Of a DNA stretch of 64,000 bases, positions 44,875-56,729 are shown piece after piece. Within the stretch, counting starts at the first letter, position 1. The number at the start of each line of letters is the position of its first letter. Made by a program: the position numbers and the translations under genes. The notes under the pieces are model-generated. The model did no database searches. It saw only the letters and a list, made by a program, of their open reading frames with translations, and was not told where the DNA came from. This stretch comes from Zygaena filipendulae (taxonomy: Eukaryota > Arthropoda > Insecta > Lepidoptera > Zygaenidae): assembly GCA_907165275.2 (NCBI GenBank), contig OU015653.1, forward strand, positions 6,912,001 through 6,976,000, given 5' to 3'.

Positions 44875-45026
44875 CGGCCGCACTCAATGATTACTTAATT
44901 TTAGGTACAGATTTTAAAAACAAAACTACCGCACTCAGAGACGTTCATTAAATTATTTATTGTTAATTGGCATTTAACTAAATCTAATTTAAGTAGGTAA
45001 TCATTAAAACGACTCTGAGTGCGGTC
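44875..45026. mobile_element. MITE family A, copy 3 (deleted)
   Basis: Starts cggccgcactcaatgattac and ends gactctgagtgcggtcg. It keeps gttaattggcatttaacta in the centre. The inner parts of both arms are shortened, giving about 152 bp. The flanking TAA duplication is not visible here. Confidence 0.75.
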
Positions 45027-46943
45027 GTTTGTCTTCTATGCGTTATCAATGGTAGAACGCCAATTTGGTTAGGTACTCAGATCTCGGACTGAGCATTTGT
45101 AAAGTATCGTTGATGCGTTGCGTATTATATAACCACGCTACACATGTGAGATAAAAAGATAAAGAATTAAAACCATCAAAAGCACACTGAAGTGTTGTGC
45201 TTGATATAAGAGCGTTAAATAAAAAGCTGTTCTCCCGAACAAAGAGGTACGTGAGGCAAATTATTTATGTATTGCCACGGCCGGTCTAATTACGTGAGGC
45301 TTTTGTTCCTGCAACCCTCACGGTCGAGGCGCGCCGCACCGCCAGCCACTCTTTACCTTCCATCCGCACACAATACTTACACACGTATAAATAAAGGTTA
45401 CTTTAATTACAATACAGACTGAGCGTTCATAACGACAAACTGCGTAATTTAGAATGCTGCGCTTGCTATCGCGAGGGAGCACACTCAGCACTTGCCATCT
45501 CTCCGTTTCTTGTCGCTGCTTTTTGATTGATGCTTGGTGTGCCGAGGTTGAGGGTACGATCCAAAACACAAAAGTACGTAGTTGATCCTGGTCTGGTCAT
45601 AATAGCACAAAACTTATAACATCTTTGATTGCACAAGATAACCACTTATAATAGTGTACCCATACAGGGCGTCCCACGGATATGCCATATGGAGGGAAAG
45701 TAAAATATTGTAGATGGAACATTTTACTGAAAGAAGACATTATTTGAATTTAAAAAACAATTTAAACTGCATTCATAGATATTTCATGGTTGAACCGGGA
45801 ATCGATGAGAAAAATAATCACCTGTAGCATTGTCATACCAATCGAAAGGCTTTATCATAAGGATTATTTTTTTGCTAAATAACATAGTGTCAAAAATAAA
45901 AGGAAGACATGAATTTTAACATGGTTGTTGACGAGTGAAAGCCGTACCGAAAACATGCGTGTCACGTTTGTCTTCGTTATTTCAGTCACTTTTCAGCATG
46001 TATTTTGGACCCTGAGCAGGAAACTGGCTTTCAAGAGAGCCATGTTGGGGAACAATCTAACATTGTCATTGGCGATTTGCCATAATTGAAGAAGTAGATG
46101 AAGAGATTTTTATTATTAAGAAACATTGTCATTGGCAAATTATAATTATAGACGCCATTATTAAAGAAGAAGAAGAATTTTAACATTTTTAATACAAATT
46201 TTCAGTTGTATGTCCTTAGATACGGCATGTCATCTTTTCATTTTTCTAAACAAAATTTCACATCAAATTTTATAATTCATGGTCTTCCTTTTATTTTACT
46301 ATAGGTAAGGTTAGGTTTGAACTGTGACCACAACATAGTCATATGGTAGATACCGATCTATCATGTGCAAGCAATCATCACTACGCATTTTCTGTCCTCA
46401 GAATTTCACAATATTGCCCTTATTTTATAAACTAACGGTTTTTACAATTTTAAGGTGACATATATTTATTGATTAACTCGCTGCTAAATGGTGCTTTATA
46501 TTAATAAATAAATGTATACTAGTACTTAAGGCGTTTCAGAGGTCATATAGTGCCACACGGAAGAGAACCATATCGTTTCAGATATTTCAATTAATAAGTA
46601 ATCTATAGGAAAAAGTGAAATACCAAAACCATGAAAAGTAGCCGTTTTGGTGCGGCGGTAGTTTTTTTTTAGCAAGTGGTGCTATAGGCTATTGTAACTG
46701 CATGAACGCCCGTAATGTTTGTCGTTTAACTCTAGATATATTTTTTGTCTCTATTATTGAAATTTTCTTGTGGCTTGATATTGTAGACATCTGAACAATC
46801 GTAACAAAAATACTAACTGTCTCGTTATTGTTTAAAATAAATTTAATACAAAACCGATCGTCGATTAAAAATTCAAATAATCGTTGTGAATGTATTTTTT
46901 TTTTTCAAAACTAGTCGTGCTTTGAAAAAATCGTCTTTTAATA
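45027..46943. other. Mostly unique DNA
   Basis: A 63-bp near-tandem pair begins at acattgtcattggc at 46,060 and 46,123. The 45,300-45,560 part is GC-richer, with a minus-strand 83-codon frame of no known domain. No gene called. Confidence 0.3.
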
Positions 46944-47480
46944 ATCTGGGGGCATCGTAGTACCCAGCCAAGACGAGCCAAGCGAAGGGCAAGGGCACCA
47001 CCTACCTTTTCTAGAAGCGCTTTATCGTTTTTTCGAACCCTTATAACTTGGGTTTGGATTATATTATCTGGTGATAAACAAAATTGTCGGGATATGTTGT
47101 CAATAACGGATTTATAAAGAAAAAAAGAAAGAAAAAAAACATATAAAGATTTAGTTGCCTAGCTCTTATACTTTAGATGTTATCGATAAACCCTGATTTA
47201 GTCACTGACTCACTGATGATTATCAAAATTATTTAGGATATTTTCTTATGTCCTAGAAAGCTGAAATTTGGTGTGTAAGCTAGTATTAGTACACAAACAA
47301 CAAAAAAATTATAAAACTTGTAACTTTTATCTCCCAACCTCGACCAACTAGGGGTTAGGTAGAAGTTTGTATCAGATATTCGCAATTTTGACGCTAGAGG
47401 GCTGAAAATTGAGCGAGAAGTTTGAAAATTGATAAAGGATCTCCTAGTCAATATAAAAAAAAAATTAATAAATAATAATG
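46944..47480 (+). repeat. Repeat module A, copy 2
   Basis: Shares cataacttgggtttggatta, gataaacaaaattgtcggga, cactgactcactgatgatta and acgctagagggctgaaaatt with 18,443-18,945. The opening (gggcatcgtagtacccagcc aagacgagcc) is better preserved than in copy 1. An aaag-rich insertion lies near 47,118-47,142. Confidence 0.75.
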
Positions 47481-47500
47481 GGACCCTTTATAAACAAAGT

Positions 47501-47720
47501 ATTTTTTTTTCTTATGTCGTAGGGAGCAAACGGGCAAGGTACACCAGATGGCAAGTGATTACCGCCGGCCATGGTCATCTGCAACACCGGAAGGCATGCA
47601 GGTGCGTTGCCGACCTGGAATGGGGATGGGAACTGGCTTTCAAGTAGGGCTGCCGGAACACACCGCTAGGTGCTTGGCGACAGATTTGCAACTTGAAGGT
47701 GGTAGCTAGCCAGCCGGTAA
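47501..47720 (+). repeat. 'gcaaacgggcaag' repeat inserted between module A and fold-back B
   Basis: The string ttcttatgtcgtagggagca leads through accagatggcaagtgattac, cgccggccatggtcatctgc and aacaccggaaggcatgcagg to gtgcttggcgacagattt. It separates parts that are contiguous at 18.9-19.05 kb, so it arrived after the composite formed. The 72-codon frame inside it is incidental. Confidence 0.7.
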
Positions 47721-47760
47721 TTTTAATAATTTTGTCACAAGCAACTTACAAAAAGGAATT

Positions 47761-48166
47761 AAATCCGACCAAAACATTTTCATGTAAAATGTTGCCAAGA
47801 TGAGACCATAATATGATTCGCACTGTCAAAAAGTTATCAAATCTCATGTAGAGCCAAGCTTCTAACTCTACACGCCCTATTTCTACAAGGCCTAACTTCA
47901 CAAATTCTACACCTTAGTCAAAATATGTGGCTTGGTGAACAATTTATCCACTGTTCATTACTTTTCCGTCACACAGTTCTTGTTGTAACGAAATGGCCAA
48001 GCCATGTGGTTGATTAAGGTGTAGAGTTTGTGAAGTTCAGCCTTGTAGAGTTGGACTCGTAGAGTTAGAAGCATGGCTCTACATGAGATCCGATTATCTT
48101 TTTGACAGTGCGAGCCATTTGGTCTCGTCTTGGCAACATTTTACATGAAAATATTTTTGGTGGGAT
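47761..48166. mobile_element. Fold-back element B, copy 2 (longest)
   Basis: Opens aaatccgaccaaaacatttt and closes aatatttttggtgggatat. The left arm (about 47,761-47,950) and right arm (about 47,995-48,166) are inverted copies of each other. Landmarks are agagccaagcttctaactct against agagttagaagcatggctct, and tctacaccttagtc against gattaaggtgtaga. The spacer is only about 50 bp. No coding frame. A transcript through it would form a hairpin close to 170 bp long. Confidence 0.85.
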
Positions 48167-48475
48167 ATAGGTACTCAGTCTCCATACTACAAAAGTAAAT
48201 TTAGACACTGCGTAAATTAAACAACTGTTTATACAGCGTGGTAAGTAATAAATCGTTATTACTTTTAATATTTTGAATTGCCGTTTACCTACCTTATGTT
48301 CTATACATAGGTGTAAAAGACAAGTGGGAGAAGCAGTCCTATACCGGAAAAGAAGTGGCATACGATATTCAGGCGCAATAAATATTAAAACAGCGTGCAG
48401 TGATCACACTCGCTCGGCGTCGACACCGGGAGCAAGCCAAAATAAAGGTAGTCAACAACTCTTAAGGCTTCAAAA
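48167..48475. other. Unique DNA
   Basis: Nothing recognised. The 98- and 110-codon frames on opposite strands overlap each other and adjoining repeats. Confidence 0.3.
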
Positions 48476-48602
48476 TCCTTACTATATAAATGCGAAGGTG
48501 AGTTCGTTTATTTGTTCTTTTGTTTATTTGTTAAGCTTTTACGCCTTAACGGCTCAACCGATCATCATAAAATTTTGCATACTGCACGTTGTCAAGAGTA
48601 GG
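48476..48602 (+). mobile_element. Lep1-like Helitron, 3'-truncated
   Basis: Starts A^TCCTTACTATATAAATGCG, keeps cgccttaacggctcaaccga and tgcacgttgtcaagag, then stops before the hairpin and CTAG. Confidence 0.7.
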
Positions 48603-48866
48603 TAGGTACACGGTATTTAACTCATATTTTTATAACTCATATTTTAGACTTTGTATGATTATATATTATATTCGACACACCTCAAATAGTAATTAATATG
48701 TATTTTTAGAGTGGAACTTGGAAGAGCATAGGTGTTACTCTAAGTTAGAGTAGCGGTAGAGTCTGTAACGCTTTACGCTTTTGTAGATAATCTACATATT
48801 ATGGAATATATCTATATAAAATGTGACTGGACCGACCGAATGACTGGATCGATTTGGCAATTTTTT

Positions 48867-49085
48867 TTAACCGACTTCCAAAAAAGGAGGAGGTTCTCAA
48901 TTCGACTGTATTGTTTTTTTTTTTTTTTGTTTGTTACGCGATTACTCGATGACGGCTAGACCGATTTGAAAAATTATTTTTTGTGTGCAAAAGATGTGTT
49001 GTTGCTACTGACTTCATGATAATGGGACCATAGCGGCGGATAGAGCCATAGCGATTTGGGTCGATAAATTGTCACTTTACTATAA
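48867..49085 (+). repeat. 'accgacttcc' repeat, copy 4
   Basis: The string taaccgacttccaaaaaagg runs on as aggaggttctcaattcgact, a long T run, then cgatgacggctagaccgatt. The second half has diverged from the 11.6-kb copy. Confidence 0.65.
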
Positions 49086-49420
49086 AGTATAAACCAACCT
49101 ACTCAAAGCGAAAAATAAATCGGTATTTTGTTATTTTTGTGTGTTTTTTCGTTAAAATTTTGTTTTTTGATATTTGTAATCGTTCGAACAAGATTTTGAC
49201 GGACAGAAAATTTGGAAAGGTTGGTCTGAAGATTGTGAAATTCAGAAAAAGTGCAAGGGCTTTTTACTAAATATAGTTGCTCAAAAAGTACTACTTTACA
49301 TACAACAAACGAATTTCTAACCAGTCGTTCAGGTCAAGTAAGAGACTGTATTTCCAACTCGTTCCGACTGCTGAACCTCGCCTTCAACTCTAGTCATCAA
49401 CATTTCTCGGAACTCGTTGT
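49086..49420. other. Unique DNA
   Basis: Nothing recognised. Confidence 0.3.
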
Positions 49421-49640
49421 TCGTCGAGCATTGCTCGCATGAGCTCGCTATGAGCGCGCGAGTAACGGGCGCCGAGCGAAGCGTGAGCGATGGTCGCCAC
49501 CCGCCGCCCGCGAGCTATTCGCGAGTGATCCGCATGAAGCGTTGAGCGTTCAGCGTGTGGGGGGGGGGGGGGCGCCCCGCACGCCGCCCGGTATCGATTG
49601 CCCCAGTTGAGAGCGGGGCGGAAGTAACGACAGAGCAGGA
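49421..49640. other. GC-rich island with a 14-G run
   Basis: The most GC-rich part of the window. It has many GAGCG/CGCTC words and a run of fourteen G at 49,559-49,572. Minus-strand frames stay open because of composition and encode proline/alanine-rich low-complexity sequence. Promoter-like DNA or a decayed satellite are possible; no gene is supported. Confidence 0.4.
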
Positions 49641-51329
49641 TGCAACCACTGCCCGATCCGATGGCCAACCTCCGTAGTATTTTTGTGTGCTACAGAAACT
49701 TTCTTTCGAATAATATTGTAATTATTTAATCGCAATATGTCTATGTCTTATCAACAACGCAATTTTATGTTATTTGAAACCAGTATATGTTATTTGTTTA
49801 TTTTTATTTATTTTCGTTCAGTCAGTAAGTACCTAGTCGTGACATTTTTATAACCTTATTGCATAACACAAGTTAAATCAAAGAGCATTATTTGTTTTAA
49901 AGATGATAGCTTAGCACTTTATTTCCTCTAAAGATTTTACACGTTTTTGTTTTTCGTATAAAATCTAATTCACAATTGTTTAAACTTTAGGCAGCTGAGT
50001 TTGCGCAAGCCTCTTAAAATAAATTAGGCGAAATTTGAATTAACAAAGTAAACAACATCACCAAGTCGGGCGTGGAAGTGACATCTCGGTTATATTTATC
50101 TGAAAGCATCCCGTAATAGCTTCCTCAATCTCGGCGTCAAAGTTCTCATAAGGCGCTTCTTAACTAAGGCGTTAAGGAAGATAGTTGGTAAGAGGCCTTC
50201 ACCGGGGTCTTAAAACTTGGCCTGAAGCTTGCGTAACTCGATCTCTACAATCCGACGGCAGCAGGGTGTCGAACGTCGATACGACGATAAACGTTATTAG
50301 CATAATAATATAATTGCCTCGACTCGAGAGCCACGATCCTATCAATGTGATAAGTTTAACTCCTCTTCAAAAGGTTATATGAATCTCATTCTAGAAGATG
50401 CTTACAAACTTTACTGATAGATGGGTTAATTGTATTTTATACCAATCGAAATGTCAATTCTTTTATCTTTTTATTCGTGTCACTCATCGATAGTAAACAT
50501 TACATATAGGTAAGATAATTTTAAAAAGTCAATTAATCTTGTATAAAACTTGTTTACATACTTTGACCTGTTCTACCTCAGCGGAGAAATGGTGCCAATC
50601 GATTTTATGATGAAACGTACGGCCCGACAAGTGATAGTATTCTATACGAGAAGCGGCGCTGTAAATTGCTATGAAATCTGAGCCCGCGTTCACATCCAAT
50701 GATAATAAAGTGTAAAAAGAGTCGTCGTTTTAACGTCCGCTTTATAGGTGCTTCCGTACGATCGTAAGGTTCAGAATGCGTCCAAATATATGGCTGTTGT
50801 TAAACTCCTTCGGCAATCACTGCGCTCTTTGTAGTCAGCCGAACGCTATAAGGTGGCGTGAAAGTGATCTATAATAAAATTGCTCGACAGCGTTTCCATC
50901 ATTACCTCTACATCAGGCGCATATATTGCACGAGGAAATTATACGAGCTTACCCGAGAGAATACTTATGAGAGTTATAATAACGACAGATATATATACAG
51001 GTTGGGAGTATAATATCCAGTTTACGGTATACCTACAATGGTTTTTATGAGGTGGAATTAATAGATAATTTTAATGAAGAATCTTCTTTTGGAATCAGCT
51101 ATAGAATGATATTAATAACGAAAGCCTGATAAGTACGTACCTAAATATTATAAATGAAACATTTCTGATGATATTTCTAGTAAAACAAAAGGTTTTTAAT
51201 ATTAACTGAAGTTTATTTCAATACGCACGCACCTCAGTACATAGACTCAAAAAGATTAACCAATATGGAGGTCCACAAGACAATAACAATTTCAATAAAG
51301 AAAATATCTAACTGGTATAATATCAGCTA
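49641..51329. other. Repeat-poor block, possible conserved non-coding DNA
   Basis: I could not match any part of 50,040-50,960 to repeats in this window. It has balanced composition with words such as ctttataggtgcttccgtac and agtgatctataataaaattg. No coding frame. See findings. Confidence 0.3.
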
Positions 51330-51516
51330 CTAGTTGTCCCCTCGATTTCACTCGCGATAATTTATATAACGATAACAATACGTTTATACCTTCCTCTCGT
51401 ATTCTATTATAATTCTATTTATAGGTGAAAACCGCATGAAAATCCATTCAGTTGTTTTCGAGTTTATCGTGAATAGACAGACAGACAACGCGGCGTAGGA
51501 CTTGTTTTATAATAAT
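51330..51516 (-). mobile_element. Lep1-like Helitron, third body type
   Basis: The plus strand opens a^ctagttgtcccctcgattt and contains ggtgaaaaccgcatgaaaat and gaatagacagacagacaacg. It ends in ttttataataata, immediately against the next Helitron. Confidence 0.65.
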
Positions 51517-51517
51517 A

Positions 51518-51679
51518 CTAGCTGTCCCGCGCGATTCCCGCGGAATTGTTCCATACAAACTTTGCAACCCCTTTTCATCCCCCTAGGGGTTGAATTTTCA
51601 AAAATACTTTCTTATTGGATGCCTACGTCATACAAAGAACACACCATTCAGGACAAAGGATTTTATATAAGTATATAGA
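51518..51679 (-). mobile_element. Lep1-like Helitron, second body type, internally deleted
   Basis: The plus strand runs a^ctagctgtcccgcgcgattc, tgttccatacaaactttgca, cttattggatgcctacgtca to tataagtatataga^t. The 'aacgcacagcctaaaccgct' section present in the 61.3-kb copy is deleted. Both termini are intact, so this could have been mobilised as a short derivative. Confidence 0.75.
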
Positions 51680-51684
51680 TGTAA

Positions 51685-51980
51685 GGATACTAATATTATA
51701 AACAAAAAAAGGTTTGTTTAACACCGAATGGGTTCTAAAAAATAGGTACTTCACTGATAGGGGGTTTCCTATTCATTTCCTATAAATTTCCTACAGCATC
51801 ACTGCAGAGTAACATAAAACACTTTTTATATCAGCAAAGAGTTTCATTATAAGTACCTATGTTATACGAGTGATATTATTTCAGTTTTAGAACAGACCAA
51901 AGGTTACTTTTGATCTCGATAAAAAGATTGCCCAAAGGAATCCCTCATCTACGCGGGTGAAACCACAGATACAATAGCTA
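51685..51980 (+). mobile_element. Helitron-like remnant
   Basis: Starts atactaatattataaacaaa and ends ctacgcgggtgaaaccacag with agctaa in place of the terminal agctagt. The middle does not match other copies closely. Confidence 0.5.
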
Positions 51981-54360
51981 AGTGCAAAAAAAAAATAATA
52001 TGAATATTTCAATTACAACATTATTTTTACAATAGCTAAATGCAATCAGAATCGTAATGAAGATAATAAACTTGTTGCATAAATAATCCAATTAAGGAAT
52101 GAGCCCGCGACGGATTTATTCTAGTTCCATTTTATCATCGCAATGTCTGTATTCTGTAGCACAAAGCAATAAAGTGGGATACACTCGTATTTAGCCTTCG
52201 TTGTTGATTGCACTGTGCATGTAGATACAGTCTTTATAGAGCAAAGTATAAAATATTCATTGGATTGTACATAATATGTTATATCTAGCAGAATAGTCAA
52301 GAATTTCAGTATATATAGATACTTATACTATATATATAAGTTAAAAATAGATTTATTCTTCAGTGACGTGTAAGAAGACCTTAAAAACTGGGAAAGTAAT
52401 ACGCGAACGAACCCTTCTTTTCCTTACTTTAATGCGAAATTTCCTCCAACCATTAAAATTTTACGAGTGAACTGAAGAAATGAATGCCCGAATTAGGTTA
52501 AAGTGAACGTCGACTGGGTTCTTGTCGCGTGACGTCTGCCTCATTCATTACTAATTCAATAATGAAAAATTGTATTGTTATATTCATTAAATAACCGTTT
52601 TACTTAAATTTACTAGGTATAGGTACCTACATAGGTATGTACTCGTATAGTGTGTGAAGATACTTTACGCGTTTGATTCATGTTTTCAATAAATTATCTA
52701 TGTACGAGTATCCCTCGGTTTAGAGTTTTAGACATGTAGGTAGGTACAACGTCTATTTATGTAGTTTATTCAAAGACTGCGGATTTTCTCGAAAGTACGT
52801 TCATGCTTACAAATGATATTCGTTGTATACTAAACCTTCAGCGGTTCGCAGTGGCCTCGTTAACCTATTGGTATTCGAATCACGCGCACTTTTCTTTTGT
52901 TTCGTCAGCTTATAACAACGTATTATGATTCCCCGCCATTATGAGACCGCGTAAAGGAGAGATGTGAATAACAAACATAATATTATTAGACGAACAAGTT
53001 TTCATATTAAAGATTCATATTTAATTTGTATCTCAATATTGACATTTAATCTCTTCCTCTAAAATACAATCAACCTCATTTCATTCATGATACACTTTTG
53101 TAATGTAACTTCAACTTTTACTTATAATGCGTTTCGTCATTGGTTTCGCTTGATAAAACCAGTTTTACTGTGAGCTAACAATAAGTCGACGAATCATGTA
53201 TGGTCACGAGAAACCTACCAAACAACCTAATATTTAAGTCTAGGCCATCTAACTATAGGTAAAATGTGTTGTAACTAAAAACGGGTTTTTACTACGACAT
53301 TAATACAAATATATTTTATTTGCATCAATATGTATTATAGTGCCTGTGCATATCATAAGTTTCCTCTTACCGAAAATTGGTTTTCGGTACCGGTGTACCG
53401 GAAATCAGAAGCGAATTTCACGGTCTCAAATTGGCTTTACTGTAAAATCTAGGTCAAAGCACACACTGAAATCCAGTTATTGGAGTTGTTACTCAGAAAC
53501 GCACATCCGTCACGAACACCCTTAATCCTTTTCAACCTACCACAAACCGCCGCTTCAATTCGATTTCAGCAGTGATTGAAGTCAGAGTACATAGTTTGGC
53601 CTCTTGGCTTTAATTCTTATTTAAGATACATAATTAAAAACTAGGTTCTCAATTCAGTGAGTGTTATTTTCAATTGCTCTGATGTTTTTATTTTACACAA
53701 AAAGTACAATAACTTACGACATCGCGAATTTCCATAAATCAACCCTGCATTTCAAATCGGATGTCATCGCGTCAGCAACATGAGATACTCATAAAGATCA
53801 AGAAAGGAAGGCAAAGACAATCACGTCGTACGACATCCGGATTCGACCCGGATAACATTCCCGTATGTAATATACGACGTCTTCGTAATTTACCCTTTGA
53901 CATGCGACGCTGTTGTTAATATGATAATACAATATACATAATATGATCCGAAGAGTGCGCGATAAGAATCAGAATATGATTTTATTAAAATAAATGTTCA
54001 TGATAATACATAAATTTAACTCCCGAATTATCACGAAATATAAAGTAACAAAAGTGAAAGTAACATAAAATCCTACTTATGTAGCTAAGTCACCAAATTA
54101 AAAGAATTTCGTGCTAAACTATAAAAAAATGTTGTGCCTATTTGTTGAATAATTCAAAATAAAACTTCTACATATTATACCCCGCAAGACCAATGTCACT
54201 TATTGCAATTGGTGTTCGCGGATATTCTTACGTCAGAAAGGGATTTCTTGTAATAAATTGCTTGTTCTTTCAATAATATTAGGTACATCTAAACACACAA
54301 AACCTTGAGCGGACGATCGCGAGTGTCTTGATCTTCATTGGTTTTTACCATAGTAGTTTC
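51981..54360. other. Unique DNA
   Basis: No recognised repeat or gene. Blocks at 52,490-52,560 and 53,700-53,910 are GC-richer than their flanks. The 61-codon frame at 53,340 has no known domain. Confidence 0.3.
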
Positions 54361-54425
54361 TCTTTTTAACCGACTTCCAAAAAGGAGGAGGTTCTATGTT
54401 CGATTGTATGTATGTTTTTTTTTAC
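54361..54425 (+). repeat. 'accgacttcc' repeat, copy 5 (5' fragment)
   Basis: The string taaccgacttccaaaaagga, then ggaggttctatgttcgattg, is nearly identical to the start of the 11.6-kb copy and stops after the T run. Confidence 0.75.
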
Positions 54426-55337
54426 TACAAGCGTCTCGTTAAAATCTTGATAGACGTCAATATGATTGACGGCGTACATTTTCTAGGACGCGTTCCATAG
54501 GCTAATTAATGCATCTATGAAATATAATATCATTGCAAAAGTGCCAAACAGAATAATATTAATTTTATATTCATTTATCAAGCCAAAGGAGAAGTGCCCG
54601 AAGAAGTTTGACAAAGAAGAGATAAAAAATGATTTATTTTAAATTACTCATACTTTTTAATTTTCATAATTTCGTAATAAGACTAAATCAAAATTAGTTT
54701 TAGTTGTACTTACCTGAAGATAAAAACAACAAGAGCAACCAGAGTTTAATGAAAAATCTTTTGTTAACCTAATTGCAACTGTTAAAAATCTTTTGTTAAC
54801 CTAATTGTGTTTTAAAGGAAATATTTTAAAATTTTACACTCAGACGCAAAGTAAAAAGCAGTTTTCCGCTGGAAACTCTATTAGGTACACGGAAATGTAC
54901 TAGAGTGAATGACAAAAACTATTTTCGACGGTTTTCCTTTAACACTGTAAGGACGGGACGAGATTGCACCTACCTATCTTTAGATTGTATTAACATATAA
55001 AAATAATGATTTTGATTTACTGTATCTCTGCCAGCCTATATTAAAAAAAGAGATTGTTATAATTGATTTTCCTGCGGATCGTTTCCCCGCGGTTTCATCA
55101 TTGTGAAATCTGTATTCCCCGGGAACTCTTTTTACCTACATAAAGTGTATTATTTGTGAATACAAAATAAATTATATTTGTTTTCAAAATTTAGTCCAAA
55201 TCGGTTCAACCGTTAATGCTTATAGGAAACGAACATCTAGAAAAAAGTCTTGAAGATTTAGGAAGTTAGTGTATTTTTTGTTGTTTATGGATTTTTTCCT
55301 ATATACTTGTTTCAAGTTGCTGCTTTTTGTCTTATAT
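54426..55337. other. AT-rich DNA with a Helitron remnant
   Basis: A minus-strand Helitron remnant is likely at 55,070-55,245 (cgtttccccgcggtttcatc, tccccgggaactcttttt, aatcggttcaaccgtta). A duplicated word aaaatcttttgttaacctaa at about 54,750 and 54,785 marks a ~35-bp tandem duplication. Confidence 0.4.
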
Positions 55338-55610
55338 GATTCTAGATCGACGGGATCAACGGGTTTTGATTCCCTAATAACCGGTAAAATTTGCGGCATA
55401 AACGACCATATCTTATGATTGCGATGACTTAGGAGTTTGATTTTTTCACAGCTCCAATAGAGATTGTGACTTATTGAATATTTGATATTAATTTCAACTT
55501 GATACTTCCACGTATCATGAGAAAAAGGGTCTTAACAGACAGACAGATGGTCAATGAAGTGATCCTATATGGCTCCCTTTTTCCCCTTTGAGGTGAGGAA
55601 CCCTAAAAAA
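55338..55610 (-). repeat. 'tagggttccgtacc' repeat, minus strand, 5' part
   Basis: The minus strand begins tttagggttcctcacctcaa, followed by aggggaaaaagggagccata, tgtctgtctgttaagaccct and tgatacgtggaagtatcaag. This order matches the repeat at 58,488 and its relatives in other arthropods. Confidence 0.65.
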
Positions 55611-56329
55611 ATTGTTACAATATAAAAATATCTAATAAGACATATCTATAGCAGATCTTACGTCAAAAGCTTTTTGACACTAATAACGTAGTAATTAATA
55701 TTAAATGGCTTGGAATCACCATAACTAAGCTACTTTATAACCGATTACAAAATGATGAGTTCGGTGGGGAAAAACTAAGACAAAGCGAACAAATTCGCGA
55801 GCACAACTATGTAGTAAGTATACGAATATACGTGGTTATTTTACAACAAAGATTTTATACGCGGGGGATGTAGCCATGGCTATCACCGGTAGTCTGTTGG
55901 CAGAAATTAGTGATTGTTACTGAAATGGCGAGATAAAAGCCGAGATCAAGCGTTCATTTATTTAATTGCATCCTGAGGCGATTTCCACTGACTGTTGCTC
56001 TATTACACTAATATTTTAAATGCGACAGTTTATTTGTGTTTGTGCTAGAGAGAGAGAGAGAGAGAGAGTATAAGTAATTGTTAAGCTATAAGTAAGTTTC
56101 TTGAGGGAAAATTCAGTTAAAACGGCTTTACGAGCTGCTGGATACATGAGGTCCATAATATGCGGTATAATATACCTATGCGATATAGCAAAATAAATAA
56201 TTTAATTACCATCTTAATATGAAGTTCAGGCATAAAACTTGGTACCAAGGTTGGTTAGTGTCCTTTGAAATAGAGATAACTTATGCCTTGAATTAAAATA
56301 TAGCACAGATAATTTAATAGTTATACTTT
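55611..56329. other. Unique DNA
   Basis: Only a dinucleotide run stands out: (AG)11 at 56,047-56,068. Confidence 0.4.
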
Positions 56330-56392
56330 GAACCCGGAATTCTGAGGAAATCGCGAAATTCTTGCGAGTGCCACCGCGGGGACAGTAAGTAG
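56330..56392 (+). mobile_element. Helitron 3' end, decayed
   Basis: The string cccggaattctgaggaaatc, then cttgcgagtgccaccgcggg, ends gacagtaagtag instead of acagctagt. The 5' half is not recognisable. Confidence 0.5.
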
Positions 56393-56497
56393 TATGGTAA
56401 ACATTATTTATTGAAACAGTAATTTTTTTTATCTGTTTCATAACACATTTTAACATTTTTCTATTGTTCGATTATTTAATTCTATTTTTATTATACA

Positions 56498-56729
56498 CTA
56501 GCTGTCCCGCGCGGTTTCACCCGCGATAATTTCGAAGTTTCCGCGGAATTGTTCCATATAAACTTTGCATCCCCTTAGGGGTTGAATTTTCATAAATCGT
56601 TTCTTATCGGATGCCTACGCCATACAAACAACAAACCCTCCAATTTTCAGGTCTCTACGATCAGCGGTTTAGGCTGTGCGTTGATCTATCAGTCATTCAG
56701 GACAAAGCATTTTATATGTATAGAATAGA
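56498..56729 (-). mobile_element. Lep1-like Helitron, second body type, complete
   Basis: The plus strand opens a^ctagctgtcccgcgcggttt and holds cttatcggatgcctacgcca, agcggtttaggctgtgcgtt and tcattcaggacaaagcattt. It ends atgtatagaataga^t. Both termini and A/T flanks are present, matching 8,652 and 61,278. Confidence 0.85.

Noticed and set aside
45664..45700. tacagggcgtcccacgg as a Tc1/mariner-type transposon end
   Set aside because: No inverted partner end or target duplication found within several kilobases.
48065..48605. 98- and 110-codon frames on opposite strands
   Set aside because: They overlap fold-back element B and a Helitron, so they are repeat translations.
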